Source: Robiginitalea sp.
GTDB taxonomy: Bacteria > Bacteroidota > Bacteroidia > Flavobacteriales > Flavobacteriaceae
DNA: 64,000 bases
Assembly: GCA_024638915.1 (NCBI GenBank)
Contig: JAHEJJ010000002.1
Location: 62,001-126,000, forward strand
Direction of reading: 5' to 3'
Numbering within the stretch: position 1 is the first letter of the stretch; every line of letters begins with the position of its first letter. The notes below the pieces were generated by a model. That model was not told where the DNA came from and searched no databases. It worked only from the letters and a program-made list of their open reading frames with translations. The translations under genes were made by a program, and so were the position numbers. Below, piece by piece: positions 34,681 through 43,213 of the stretch.

Positions 34681-35834
34681 TCCATAGCCCGATACAGCAG
34701 TCTTAGAAAGTCGGCCATCTTTCCAGGCTCCATCCAGCGGGTTATTACCACAAGTTGCTTCTGCCTGTCGACAACGATATAGTTCCCTCCAAATCCCTGT
34801 GCTGAAAAAAGATTGTCGGGCACTCCTTCCCAACGATCGTCCCCGGGCGTGTTCAACCACCACATAAATCCGTAATTCACGTTAGGTTCCGAAGAAGTTA
34901 GCGCCTCTGCGATCCATTTTTTGCTGATGATTTCCCGGGCATTCCAACGCCCGTCATTCATAAACAAAAGACCAAATCTAGCCATATCCTCCGCACTGAT
35001 GAATATCCCGGCGCCGGAATGTCCTCCGCCGGTAACGGACTTCATCTGAATCCCGTCTACTTCCGTCCAGGCATGATCATATCCAAACCATCGCCAGGTG
35101 GAAGATGCCCCAATGGGGTCCATTAGATGTTCTTTAAGCACTTTTGGCAGCGGATTGCGCCATACATGGGTAAGCGAATATGCCAGAACATTCACCCTCA
35201 CATCGTTGTATTCCATGACCGTCCCCGGGCTTCGTAATTCCCTGAATTTCCAATCGTCCAGGCTTCCCTCGCGCGGTGGTCTGTCGGCCCAGTCTTTTAT
35301 CCCCCAAAGTTCACCAGACCAATCTGAGTTTTGTTGCAATAAGTGTTTCCAACGGATCTGGCTGTTGTGCGGCCCCTGAAAGGTACCGTCCCAGATATAA
35401 TCGGCCAGCAAGTCATTTGTACTGTTGATCAGCCTCCGGTCGGCCGCCAGACCTGCTACAGTAGAGAGAAAGCTCTTGGTGACGCTAAAGGTCATATCGA
35501 CCCGGTGAATATCTCCCCAGCTGCCGATCAGATAACCGTTTTTGAGTATCATCCCAGCCGGACCTCCACGTTTTTTAGTAGGACCGAGTATCTCATGAAA
35601 TGGTTCTCGGGCAAAACCTTTCAGGATAGCTATCCGCAGGTCTCTGGATCCTGAATATTCATTTTCCAGGGCGAATTGTACTGCAAGATCAAGTTGTTCT
35701 CTATCAATATTGAATTCTTGGGGAGTGCGTACTTCCCATTTGGCATTTCGATTCGGAAAATAAATAGATTGAGAATATCCGGACAGCGAAATAAGTAAGA
35801 TATTCAAGTATACAAACAGGTTCTTGATGGTCAT
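34677..35834 (-). CDS. Exported serine hydrolase, beta-lactamase class C-like
   Basis: 385 residues with a signal peptide (hydrophobic run ending near GYSQS). The SxxK nucleophile motif is in FSVTKSFLS near residue 117. A tyrosine in MEYNDVRVN is in the place of the second catalytic motif, and GGGHSGAG stands where KTG-like loops occur, as in 6-aminohexanoate-dimer hydrolases and esterases of the family. It probably acts in the periplasm on an ester, amide or peptide; true beta-lactamase activity is not indicated. Its stop codon overlaps that of the convergent aminotransferase gene. Confidence 0.82.
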   Translation of the reverse strand: MTIKNLFVYLNILLISLSGYSQSIYFPNRNAKWEVRTPQEFNIDREQLDLAVQFALENEYSGSRDLRIAILKGFAREPFHEILGPTKKRGGPAGMILKNGYLIGSWGDIHRVDMTFSVTKSFLSTVAGLAADRRLINSTNDLLADYIWDGTFQGPHNSQIRWKHLLQQNSDWSGELWGIKDWADRPPREGSLDDWKFRELRSPGTVMEYNDVRVNVLAYSLTHVWRNPLPKVLKEHLMDPIGASSTWRWFGYDHAWTEVDGIQMKSVTGGGHSGAGIFISAEDMARFGLLFMNDGRWNAREIISKKWIAEALTSSEPNVNYGFMWWLNTPGDDRWEGVPDNLFSAQGFGGNYIVVDRQKQLVVITRWMEPGKMADFLRLLYRAMD

Positions 35835-35851
35835 AACGATCTTTTTAAACG

Positions 35852-36445
35852 CTACAATTTAGGGATATCCAAGCGCATTAACCAATCGGTCTGTTTATCT
35901 TTTCCAATATAGTAGGGATGTTCTTTGAACTTATGAAAATCAAGGCTTTGGTAAAATCGGATCGCATCCCTGTTTTCTTCCCAAACCCCTAACCAGAGGT
36001 AGTTAATGCCTGCTTTACTCGCCGTGTCGATGATTTGGCTAATCATCCAGTTTCCCATTTTCTTACCCTGGTACTCTTTCCGCACATATATGCGTTCTAT
36101 CTCGAGGGATTCGGGGTCCGATATATCCGTTTGAGCGGTCGCGGCATTAAGCTTGAAATATCCAACGGGGGTAGCATGGCTATAAACCAAATAATAATAG
36201 ATACTCTGATTTTTCAGTTCATTCTCGATCTTCTCACGATCGAAAGCTTCCTCAAGATAGGCCTGAAAGTCATTGGGGTCGTTGAGGTGTTGAAAAGCAT
36301 CTATAAAAGTTGATCTTGAAATCTCCAACAATACATCGAGCAATTCGGTTGTGCATTTCAAAAGGTTCAGATCCACGTTGATTCCTTTGCCGAAAAATAC
36401 TAAAAGATTTCGTTCTTTTATTGGGCAGTCTAACACCACTGGCAT
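35852..36445 (-). CDS. GNAT family N-acetyltransferase
   Basis: Up to 197 residues from the ATG at 36445. The first 25 residues do not look like the family, so a non-ATG internal start nearer residue 24 is possible. The acetyl-CoA motif A is ERIYVRKEYQGKKMGNWMI, followed by LWLGVWEENRDAIRFYQSLDF, the typical motif B region. The substrate cannot be predicted, but the type resembles protein or small-amine acetyltransferases. It lies 17 bases upstream of the serine hydrolase start on the same strand, so the two may be co-transcribed. Confidence 0.82.
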   Translation of the reverse strand: MPVVLDCPIKERNLLVFFGKGINVDLNLLKCTTELLDVLLEISRSTFIDAFQHLNDPNDFQAYLEEAFDREKIENELKNQSIYYYLVYSHATPVGYFKLNAATAQTDISDPESLEIERIYVRKEYQGKKMGNWMISQIIDTASKAGINYLWLGVWEENRDAIRFYQSLDFHKFKEHPYYIGKDKQTDWLMRLDIPKL

Positions 36446-36491
36446 TCTATCTCCATTGGACTTTTAAAAAGAAATCCAGATTCTAGGGCAT

Positions 36492-36517
36492 AAAAAAAGC
36501 AAACCCAAAAGTTTGCT
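36492..36517 (-). terminator. Terminator downstream of the 35-residue small gene
   Basis: A 7-bp stem (36498-36504 with 36511-36517) with a 6-base loop is followed on the minus strand by a run of seven T. It lies 26 bases after the small gene's stop and nothing else on the minus strand ends here. Confidence 0.7.
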
Positions 36518-36542
36518 CGTGTTGTTCTAAAATTTTATTTGC

Positions 36543-36650
36543 TTACAGCATGAAGAGTTTCTTAGCCAGCATAATGATCCCGCTTAGGAATTCATTTCTG
36601 TAGATCTGTACTTCTTCTTCAACTGGCGTATGGTCTATCTGGGCTTCCAT
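36543..36650 (-). CDS. 35-residue small protein, unknown
   Basis: An ATG at 36650 opens a 35-codon frame ending in TAA at 36543-36545. The product begins acidic (EAQIDHTPVEEEV), then has YRNEFLSGIIMLAKKLFML, an amphipathic or weakly hydrophobic helix with two lysines. I recognise no family. Support for a real gene is the context: a promoter-like TTG-N20-TATATTTA about 46 bases upstream, a terminator 26 bases downstream, and no overlap with any other gene. It lies between the CoA transferase operon and the GNAT gene. A small membrane-associated peptide is possible. Confidence 0.5.
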   Translation of the reverse strand: MEAQIDHTPVEEEVQIYRNEFLSGIIMLAKKLFML

Positions 36651-36696
36651 AGCGATTTAGAGTTTATAGGTTAAACGGGGTTAAAAATCAAGAAAA

Positions 36697-36727
36697 TAAA
36701 TATAGGATATATTAACGTATCGATCAA
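36697..36727 (-). promoter_or_regulatory. Candidate promoter of the small gene
   Basis: On the minus strand, TTG (36727-36725) and TATATTTA (36704-36697) are 20 bases apart, close to the Bacteroidota TTG-N17-23-TAnnTTTG arrangement with one mismatch. The predicted start lies about 40 bases before the small gene's ATG. Confidence 0.45.
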
Positions 36728-36799
36728 CGGATTGTTGTGAAGATTTAAAAATATGTGGTGAAAAATCAAAAGCGGTGTCGTTCATCGAGAAAATCATAT

Positions 36800-37453
36800 T
36801 CAGATTTCCATTTCCGGAACCTCGTCCTGAACGATCAATATACCTTCGGTGGCCTCCTTAATGGCTTCTAAACTAATACCCGGGGCCCTTTCTAATAGTT
36901 TAAAACCTTGATCGGTAACTTCGAGAACGGCCAGATTAGTCACGATCTTCTTTACACAACCGACTCCGGTGAGGGGTAGTGTACATCGCTTCAGCAATTT
37001 TGATTTTCCCGCTTTGTTAGTGTGCATCATGGCTACGATGATATTCTCGGCCGAGGCCACGAGATCCATCGCGCCGCCCATCCCTTTAACCATTTTACCC
37101 GGGATCTTCCAGTTGGCTATATCCCCGTTTTCAGCTACTTCCATGGCGCCAAGGATAGTAAGATCGACATGTTGCCCTCGGATCATCCCAAAGCTAGTGG
37201 CTGAATCGAAAAAAGAGGCACCCGGTAAGGTGGTGATCGTTTGTTTTCCTGCATTGATGATATCCGGGTCTTCTTCGCCTTCATAAGGAAAAGGGCCCAT
37301 GCCCAGCACTCCATTCTCGCTTTGAAATTCGACACTTATATCCGATCGTACAAAGTTGGCCACCAGGGTAGGAATGCCTATTCCAAGGTTTACATAGTAG
37401 CCATCTTTAACTTCCCGGGCTATTCTTTTTGCAATTCCGTTCTTGTCTAGCAT
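36800..37453 (-). CDS. scoB: 3-oxoacid CoA-transferase subunit B
   Basis: 217 residues. GIGIPTLV and the catalytic Glu 46 in QSENGVLGMGP define the beta subunit of class I CoA transferases. The GAMEVAENGDIANWKIPGKMVKGMGGAMDL stretch is typical of ScoB. With subunit A it moves CoA between succinyl-CoA and acetoacetate or another oxoacid. Its ATG overlaps the TGA of scoA by one base (TGATG), so translation is coupled. Confidence 0.92.
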   Translation of the reverse strand: MLDKNGIAKRIAREVKDGYYVNLGIGIPTLVANFVRSDISVEFQSENGVLGMGPFPYEGEEDPDIINAGKQTITTLPGASFFDSATSFGMIRGQHVDLTILGAMEVAENGDIANWKIPGKMVKGMGGAMDLVASAENIIVAMMHTNKAGKSKLLKRCTLPLTGVGCVKKIVTNLAVLEVTDQGFKLLERAPGISLEAIKEATEGILIVQDEVPEMEI

Positions 37454-38154
37454 CAGTCTCGTTTTCTTACCGTCCGTTGTTCAATTCGCTTTTCATAGAG
37501 GGTTCCCTGAAATATCCTTTGTATGAAAATCCCGGGAATGTGAATCTCATTCGGATCGAGACTACCGGCAGGAAGCAGTTCCTCGACCTCAGCAACGGTT
37601 ATATCAGAAGCTCCGCACATGCATGGATTGAAATTCCTTGCCGTACCCTTGAACACCAGATTTCCTGCTTCATCGCCCTTCCAGGCCTTAACAAATGAAA
37701 AATCCGATTTGTATGCATATTCCAATACATACATTTTACCATTAAACTCCCTGGTTTCCTTACCCTCGGCCACCTCCGTGCCGTAGCCGGCCGGGGTGTA
37801 AAATGCCGGAAAGCCAGCCTGTGCGGCCCTGCATTTCTCTGCAAGTGTTCCCTGGGGGGTCAATTCTACATCGAGCTCGCCACTGAGCATCTGTCTTTCG
37901 AACTCGTCGTTCTCTCCTACATAAGAAGAGATCATTTTACGGATTTGTTTTTTCTGTAAAAGCAGACCAAGTCCAAAATCATCAACGCCAGCATTATTGC
38001 TGATACAGGTGATATCTTTTATTCCGAGTTGCACCAGCTCGGCTATCGCATTTTCCGGTATCCCACAAAGTCCGAAGCCCCCTAGCATAAAGGTCATGCC
38101 ATCCTGCACTCCACGAAGTGCTTCTTGTGCATCGGCCACTGTTTTTCTAATCAT
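37453..38154 (-). CDS. scoA: 3-oxoacid CoA-transferase subunit A
   Basis: 233 residues. The N-terminal [13 protein letters not shown] segment, [22 protein letters not shown] and [16 protein letters not shown] are hallmarks of the alpha subunit of SCOT-type transferases. It forms a heterotetramer with ScoB in the cytoplasm for ketone-body or branched-chain oxoacid use. The gene pair is preceded by about 115 bases with a weak hairpin but no clear terminator, so read-through from the PBP1A operon cannot be excluded. Confidence 0.92.
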   Translation of the reverse strand: MIRKTVADAQEALRGVQDGMTFMLGGFGLCGIPENAIAELVQLGIKDITCISNNAGVDDFGLGLLLQKKQIRKMISSYVGENDEFERQMLSGELDVELTPQGTLAEKCRAAQAGFPAFYTPAGYGTEVAEGKETREFNGKMYVLEYAYKSDFSFVKAWKGDEAGNLVFKGTARNFNPCMCGASDITVAEVEELLPAGSLDPNEIHIPGIFIQRIFQGTLYEKRIEQRTVRKRD

Positions 38155-38169
38155 ATAATTTAGATTCTA

Positions 38170-38192
38170 CTTCAAAAGAGAACCCTTTGAAG
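38170..38192 (-). terminator. Weak hairpin between the PBP1A and scoA genes
   Basis: A 7-bp stem CTTCAAA/TTTGAAG (38170-38176 with 38186-38192) lies in the gap between the PBP1A stop and the scoA start. It lacks a T run, so terminator activity is doubtful. Confidence 0.25.
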
Positions 38193-38268
38193 TCTTAGCA
38201 CTAATTTACACTATTAGCGTGAATTTGCGATGGTAAAAAACAGTTGAGTTCTTTTGGATCAGAAGTAC

Positions 38269-40611
38269 TTAGAAGTCCAGATCATCGAGGTCGTCTTCAA
38301 GATCGGGTAGATTTTCAATATCCTCCTGAATCTTTTTGCAATCCACATTGATAGATAGATTTTCCGGTTTATCGAACTCACCCTGAGAAATGCCGAGATC
38401 ATCATCGGTATAATTCATTTTCATATACAGACCCCATATCGGAAGGGCCATTGAGGCACCCTGTCCATAAACCAGGCTTTTAAAATGCGTGGCCCGCTCT
38501 TCTCCGCCTACCCATACCCCGGTCACGAGGTTGGGAACCATTCCCATGAACCACCCGTCGCTTTGGTTTTGAGTGGTCCCGGTCTTACCTGCAATGGGAT
38601 TGGTGAATCCATAAGGATACCCGGTAATAATTTCTTTGTAGACGGTTTGTTCTTTTAGGCTGCTATGACGTAGCCTCATCCCGGATCCGCTTTGAGTTAC
38701 CCCTTCCATTAGATTAACCATAGCATAGGCAACATCTTTATTGAGCACGTCCCTGGTTTCCGGGACATATTCGTATAACACCGTGCCATTTTTATCTTCT
38801 ATACGCGTCACCATCACCGGTTTTACATATACGCCTTGATTTGCAAACGTGCCGTATGCGCCAACCATCTCATAGACGTTGAAGTCTGGCGTACCCAAGG
38901 CAATTGAAGGAACTTCCAGGATCTCCCTGGTTAAACCCAGTTTTTTAACGATCGATACTACCGGTTTGGGTCCGATTCGGTCAATCAGTTGTGCCGTCAC
39001 GGTATTAACCGAATTGGCCAGTGCATATTTCAGGGTGTACATATTGCCCGAATATTTCCCATTTGAATTCTTTGGACACCAGGGTTCGGGGTTCCCATGC
39101 TTGTTTGCTTCAATGCAGTATTGACTGTCGGGCAATGCATCACAGGGCGAAAGGCGCAGTTGATCTATCGCAGCCGCATAGACGAAGGGTTTGAATGTGG
39201 AACCTGCCTGTCTCGCTCCCTGTATCACATTGTCATACTGAAAATGCTTATAGTTGACTCCTCCCACCCATGCTTTCACATGACCGGTTTGGGGCTCCAT
39301 GGACATCATGGCGGCCCTAAGGAAGGTTTTGTAGTATCGAATAGAATCGAGGGGAGTCATTATGGTATCCTTTTCCCTTGTCTCACTCTCCCAATCGAAT
39401 ACGGTCATTTCAGTTTTCTGATCAAAAGAAGCCCTGATCTCGTCTTCCGAATTACCGGCTCTTTTCATGGCCCTCCAACGCTCAGAGTTCTTCATGGCCC
39501 TTTCCATGATCGTTTCGATCTCAGATCTTTCGAGTTCCAGGAATGGAGTTGTGGGGTTCCTTTGAGGGGTGTTCTGCACAAAGAATTCGGACTGAAGTCG
39601 TTTCATATGCTCTTCAACAGCCTTTTCGGCATTGGCTTGCATCCTCGAATCTATCGTGGTATAGATTTTAAGCCCGTCTAAATAGATATTCCATTTCCCT
39701 TTATCTCCATTCTCTTCGATCTTGGGATTCTCCTCAATCCAACTTTTTAAATAACGCTGGAGGTACATCCTAAAATAAGTGGCCAGGCCTTCTCTATGTG
39801 ATTCAGGGCTGAAATTGATATCCATCTTCAATGCCTGCAGAGAATCGCGCTCAGTCTCTGTGATATAATTATACTTGGCCATTTGACCCAGAACAGTATT
39901 TCTCCTGTCGGAGACCAACTCTGCTCTTCTGATAGGGTTGTAAAGCGATGAGTTTTTCAGCATGCCCACCAAAACCGCAGATTCCTCGGTCTTGAGCGTA
40001 CTTGGCTCCTTTCCAAAATAAATTCGGGCTGCTGAGCGAATCCCATCAGCATTGTAACCAAAGTCGTACTCGTTGAGGTACATCGACATAATCTCTTCCT
40101 TGGTATACTGTCGTTCCAGGCGAATAGCAATGACCCATTCTTTAGCCTTTTGTATGATTCTGCCAAATACACCCCCTGATGGTCTTTTGGTAAACAAGAG
40201 TTTGGAAAGTTGTTGGGGAATGGTGCTAGCGCCACCTCTTGTACCTAAAAAGACCATGGCCCTTAAGGTTCCCCGGGCATCGATTCCCGAATGTTCGTAA
40301 TAACGGACATCTTCGGTAGCGACCAGCGCATTCACCAGATTTTGAGGTAATTCCTCGTAGGGGACCCAGGTCCTGTTGTCTTCCAGATAGAGTTTCCCCA
40401 GGGTCTTGCCATCAGATGAAATGATTTCCGTGGCCAAATTGGTTTGAGGGTTTTCCAGGCGTTCGAATGTGGGCATTTCTCCAAAGACACCCCATGAAGC
40501 CAAAATAAAAAGGAGCAAAACAGCAAGTATACCTGCACCAAACAGAATCCAGAAACCTTTTATAAAAGGATAAAAATTGCCCTTTTTTGCCGTCGTTTTC
40601 TTTTTAGCCAT
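38269..40611 (-). CDS. mrcA: Penicillin-binding protein 1A (bifunctional)
   Basis: 780 residues. A basic cytoplasmic tail and one membrane helix (about residues 13-35) come first. The GT51 glycosyltransferase follows with the catalytic Glu in ATEDVRYYEHSGID, then GGASTIPQQLSKLL. The transpeptidase has SxxK GSTFK, SxN in ANSVNTV and KTG in GKTGTTQ. It builds and cross-links peptidoglycan on the outer face of the inner membrane. The ATG overlaps the TAA of gldH by one base, so it is coupled to the gldH operon. The end is rich in Asp and Leu, a short acidic tail of unclear meaning. Confidence 0.93.
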   Translation of the reverse strand: MAKKKTTAKKGNFYPFIKGFWILFGAGILAVLLLFILASWGVFGEMPTFERLENPQTNLATEIISSDGKTLGKLYLEDNRTWVPYEELPQNLVNALVATEDVRYYEHSGIDARGTLRAMVFLGTRGGASTIPQQLSKLLFTKRPSGGVFGRIIQKAKEWVIAIRLERQYTKEEIMSMYLNEYDFGYNADGIRSAARIYFGKEPSTLKTEESAVLVGMLKNSSLYNPIRRAELVSDRRNTVLGQMAKYNYITETERDSLQALKMDINFSPESHREGLATYFRMYLQRYLKSWIEENPKIEENGDKGKWNIYLDGLKIYTTIDSRMQANAEKAVEEHMKRLQSEFFVQNTPQRNPTTPFLELERSEIETIMERAMKNSERWRAMKRAGNSEDEIRASFDQKTEMTVFDWESETREKDTIMTPLDSIRYYKTFLRAAMMSMEPQTGHVKAWVGGVNYKHFQYDNVIQGARQAGSTFKPFVYAAAIDQLRLSPCDALPDSQYCIEANKHGNPEPWCPKNSNGKYSGNMYTLKYALANSVNTVTAQLIDRIGPKPVVSIVKKLGLTREILEVPSIALGTPDFNVYEMVGAYGTFANQGVYVKPVMVTRIEDKNGTVLYEYVPETRDVLNKDVAYAMVNLMEGVTQSGSGMRLRHSSLKEQTVYKEIITGYPYGFTNPIAGKTGTTQNQSDGWFMGMVPNLVTGVWVGGEERATHFKSLVYGQGASMALPIWGLYMKMNYTDDDLGISQGEFDKPENLSINVDCKKIQEDIENLPDLEDDLDDLDF

Positions 40612-41099
40612 TACTCTTCCCGCCGTTCAATCTCAATACCAACGTCGGTTATGCCTTTTAAATTGTTTATACCTTCTGCCTGTCCATTTTGTCGCATGGC
40701 ATGAACAAGTTCTATTGTATATACGCCCGGACTTGAAAAAACGATGTTTTCCTTATACCAAAGTTTATTTTCTATGATACTGCCGTATCCTTTCCCCAAC
40801 CATCGGCCATCTGGAAGAGCCATTTCATATTCCAAAGTATCACGTATGATCTGATCGTCGGGTGTTTGGATATCCGCTATAAGGAACAGGTTCCTGAAAG
40901 GAAAGTTATTGTCGTTCCTAACCATGATATAAATATCGTGCGAATGGATAGTATCGAGGGAGCTCAACTCAAATTTCTTTACGTCGTCCCTGTCCCAAAC
41001 GCCGTTCGATGTCGCTTTGTATTCGGAATATACCAGGGCGTCGGTGCATCCTGCCAAAAGCAGCAACAAGATGATAATAATAAAGAATCTGCTATCCAT
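40611..41099 (-). CDS. gldH: Gliding motility lipoprotein GldH
   Basis: 162 residues. The signal peptide ends in LLLAGC with Cys 18 as lipid anchor. The body matches GldH (YSEYKATSNGVWDRDDVKKFEL, IYIMVRNDNNFPFRNLFL, LPDGRWLGKGYGSI). GldH is required for gliding in Flavobacterium johnsoniae, although many non-gliding relatives keep it, so motility cannot be assumed. It overlaps ricT by eight bases upstream and PBP1A by one base downstream. This ricT-gldH-pbp1A order recurs in the family. Confidence 0.9.
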   Translation of the reverse strand: MDSRFFIIIILLLLLAGCTDALVYSEYKATSNGVWDRDDVKKFELSSLDTIHSHDIYIMVRNDNNFPFRNLFLIADIQTPDDQIIRDTLEYEMALPDGRWLGKGYGSIIENKLWYKENIVFSSPGVYTIELVHAMRQNGQAEGINNLKGITDVGIEIERREE

Positions 41100-42252
41100 T
41101 CCTTGGCCGGCTTTTTTTGGCTGAGCGCTGATTTCTGCCTTTTCTTCTTTTTTTCTTTCGTCTGGGGCGGTCGAATCGGGTAAGACTGTCTTTTCCTACC
41201 GCATTTTCGAATATCAGACTGTCTGTCTTGATGTTTTCGGAGGCAAACTCCTCCAGACTCATCACCTTTTCTTTTAACTTGTTCGACTTCATGATCTGAT
41301 GAACCTGTTCTTTGGTAAGTTCATGCCATGTAGAAGGGTCGTCCTTGTAAGAATACCACAGAGCTCCTTTAAAAATATCGGCTTTCTGGCAAAATGCGAT
41401 CCCTTTCTCTGTATGAAGTTTAACTTCCTGCGGAGGGAAATCATCAAGGGCTTCCATATAAAGGTCCAATTCGTAATTCAGGCAACATTTCAGTTTGCCG
41501 CACTGGCCGGCGAGCTTTTGAGGATTTAGAGACAACTGCTGATATCGAGCCGATGAAGTACTGACCGATCTGAAGTCTGTAAGCCAGGTAGAACAGCATA
41601 GTTCACGACCACAGGATCCGATGCCCCCAAGTCGTTGAGCCTCCTGCCGGTAACCGATCTGCCTCATCTCTATCCGGATGCCGAATGCTTTGGCCATATC
41701 TTTGATCAGCTGTCTGAAATCGATCCGTTCTTCAGCGGTATAGTAAAATGTAGCCTTAGACCCATCACCCTGAAATTCAATATCGGAAATCTTCATCTGA
41801 AGACGCAGTAAAATAGCCATCTCCCTAGAACGTTTTTTTACTTCTTCTTCCTTATCCCGACATTTTTGCCATTTGTCAATATCCTTCTGGGTAGCTTTTC
41901 TGTAAATCTTTGGCAGGTCGTCCCCGGGCTTTACCTTTTTCTTTTTCATCTGGACCCTAACCAATTCGCCGGTCAGGGTAACAATGCCCACATCGTGACC
42001 GGATTTTGCCTGGGTCGCCACAATATCGCCAATGGAAAGTGAAATGTTATCGGTGTTCCTGAAAAATTCTTTACGGCTGTTTTTAAAGCGAACTTCAACG
42101 CAATCAAATGCGATGGTCCCCTCGGGTAAGGACATATTGGAAAGCCAATCGAAAACGGTGAGTTTATTACAGCCGTCTGACCCGCAGGTACCATTATTCC
42201 TGCATCCTTTAGGCTGTCCCCCCGTAGTGGTTGAACAACTGTTACAACCCAT
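41092..42252 (-). CDS. ricT: PSP1 domain protein, RicT/YaaT-like
   Basis: 386 residues from the ATG at 42252, which gives a Cys-rich opening; frames further upstream add 54 unlikely residues. The PSP1 core has FKNSRKEFF, the IEMRQIGYRQEAQRLGGIG region, then GRELCCSTWL and GQCGKLKCCLNYE. In Bacillus the RicT protein works with RicA and RicF to stimulate RNase Y cleavage and holds a [4Fe-4S] cluster. Here the N-terminal segment of about 30 residues has seven cysteines (GCNSCS, KGCRNNGTCGSDGCN), a feature of the Bacteroidota form. The C terminus is basic with many Lys/Arg, suggesting RNA or DNA contact. Confidence 0.88.
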   Translation of the reverse strand: MGCNSCSTTTGGQPKGCRNNGTCGSDGCNKLTVFDWLSNMSLPEGTIAFDCVEVRFKNSRKEFFRNTDNISLSIGDIVATQAKSGHDVGIVTLTGELVRVQMKKKKVKPGDDLPKIYRKATQKDIDKWQKCRDKEEEVKKRSREMAILLRLQMKISDIEFQGDGSKATFYYTAEERIDFRQLIKDMAKAFGIRIEMRQIGYRQEAQRLGGIGSCGRELCCSTWLTDFRSVSTSSARYQQLSLNPQKLAGQCGKLKCCLNYELDLYMEALDDFPPQEVKLHTEKGIAFCQKADIFKGALWYSYKDDPSTWHELTKEQVHQIMKSNKLKEKVMSLEEFASENIKTDSLIFENAVGKDSLTRFDRPRRKKKRRKGRNQRSAKKSRPRNG

Positions 42253-42426
42253 ATTTATTATCTTGATTTGGCAAGGAACCTGAATCCCTAACCAAAAAAG
42301 GTTCGTACTTCGTTTACACCTGTAAAGATAGGATAAATTTAAAAGGGAAGTAAACCCCTTGCTGCACTTATATCTCAGTTGGAAGAAATTGAGCTCGTTT
42401 AGTATATTTATCAAAAACTATTTAAT

Positions 42427-43191
42427 ATGAAATTTCTCACTTTGACGATGTTGTTGTTGTGCTGCGTTCTATCGCGGGCTCAGAAAGTCAAAACCAAAAC
42501 CGAGAAAAACAGGTATTTTAAAGAAATTTATCAGATCGATAAAGCAAGTAAATTAAAGAACGGGGCTTATGTTCAATTGAATCCGGAAAACAGAGATACG
42601 CTCTGCACGGGCAATTATGCAAAGGGACAACCGACAGGACTATGGAAATTCTACGCTCAGGAAGGTACGCTATCCCATAGCTACAATTACCAAACAAAAT
42701 CATTTGAAAAATTTATCAATACCGAAGTGGGTACTATTGAATTACCGGTTATGAGAAATGGAGCGTTTCCTGTCGAAGAGGTAGATCGAGAACCCGTTTA
42801 TTTAGGTTACAAGGGAGAATTTAAAGACCGGATATTACTTCAATTAGATATCGAGTCTCTGATAAATAAAGCCAAGAAGAAGCAAGGGATTTCCGTTCTC
42901 TCCATGGTTGTAGATGCCAGAGGGCAACCCAGGGCAATAAGGGCTGAAGAAACACATGATCTTGAAATTGCCAGGATGCTGATCGCAGCGATGAAGGAGG
43001 CAACGGGCGACTGGTTACCAGCCGTCCAAAATGATGATCCAGTCAGTACTAAAATTTATCTGCTGCACGACTTGCGTTTGAGCGAGGGTAGCGCATTATC
43101 TTCCACAGGACCAGAATTTACCGAAAAGCCAGGTGTTTATGTTCTAAATACCCACTTTATAGGCGTGAGACGTGCGGTGCCTTCCAATTAG
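42427..43191 (+). CDS. Exported protein with MORN-like and TonB-C-like regions, unknown
   Basis: 254 residues with a short signal peptide (MKFLTLTMLLLC, cleavage near SRAQ). Residues about 45-90 contain MORN-like turns (LKNGAYVQLNPENRD, GNYAKGQPTGLWKFY). Residues about 140-215 resemble the mu/TonB C-terminal type fold in outline (SVLSMVVDARGQPRAIR, then a helix and VSTKIYLLHD), but I cannot confirm this by eye. It is divergent from ricT and convergent with trhO. The product is probably periplasmic or outer-membrane attached; no function is proposed. Confidence 0.6.
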   Translation: MKFLTLTMLLLCCVLSRAQKVKTKTEKNRYFKEIYQIDKASKLKNGAYVQLNPENRDTLCTGNYAKGQPTGLWKFYAQEGTLSHSYNYQTKSFEKFINTEVGTIELPVMRNGAFPVEEVDREPVYLGYKGEFKDRILLQLDIESLINKAKKKQGISVLSMVVDARGQPRAIRAEETHDLEIARMLIAAMKEATGDWLPAVQNDDPVSTKIYLLHDLRLSEGSALSSTGPEFTEKPGVYVLNTHFIGVRRAVPSN

Positions 43192-43213
43192 TAAGCTGTT
43201 TAAATGTTTGTTA

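Noticed and set aside
38201-38217. CTAAT/ATTAG repeat upstream of scoA as an operator
   Set aside because: Five-base arms in AT-rich sequence are too weak to claim, and no regulator gene adjoins.
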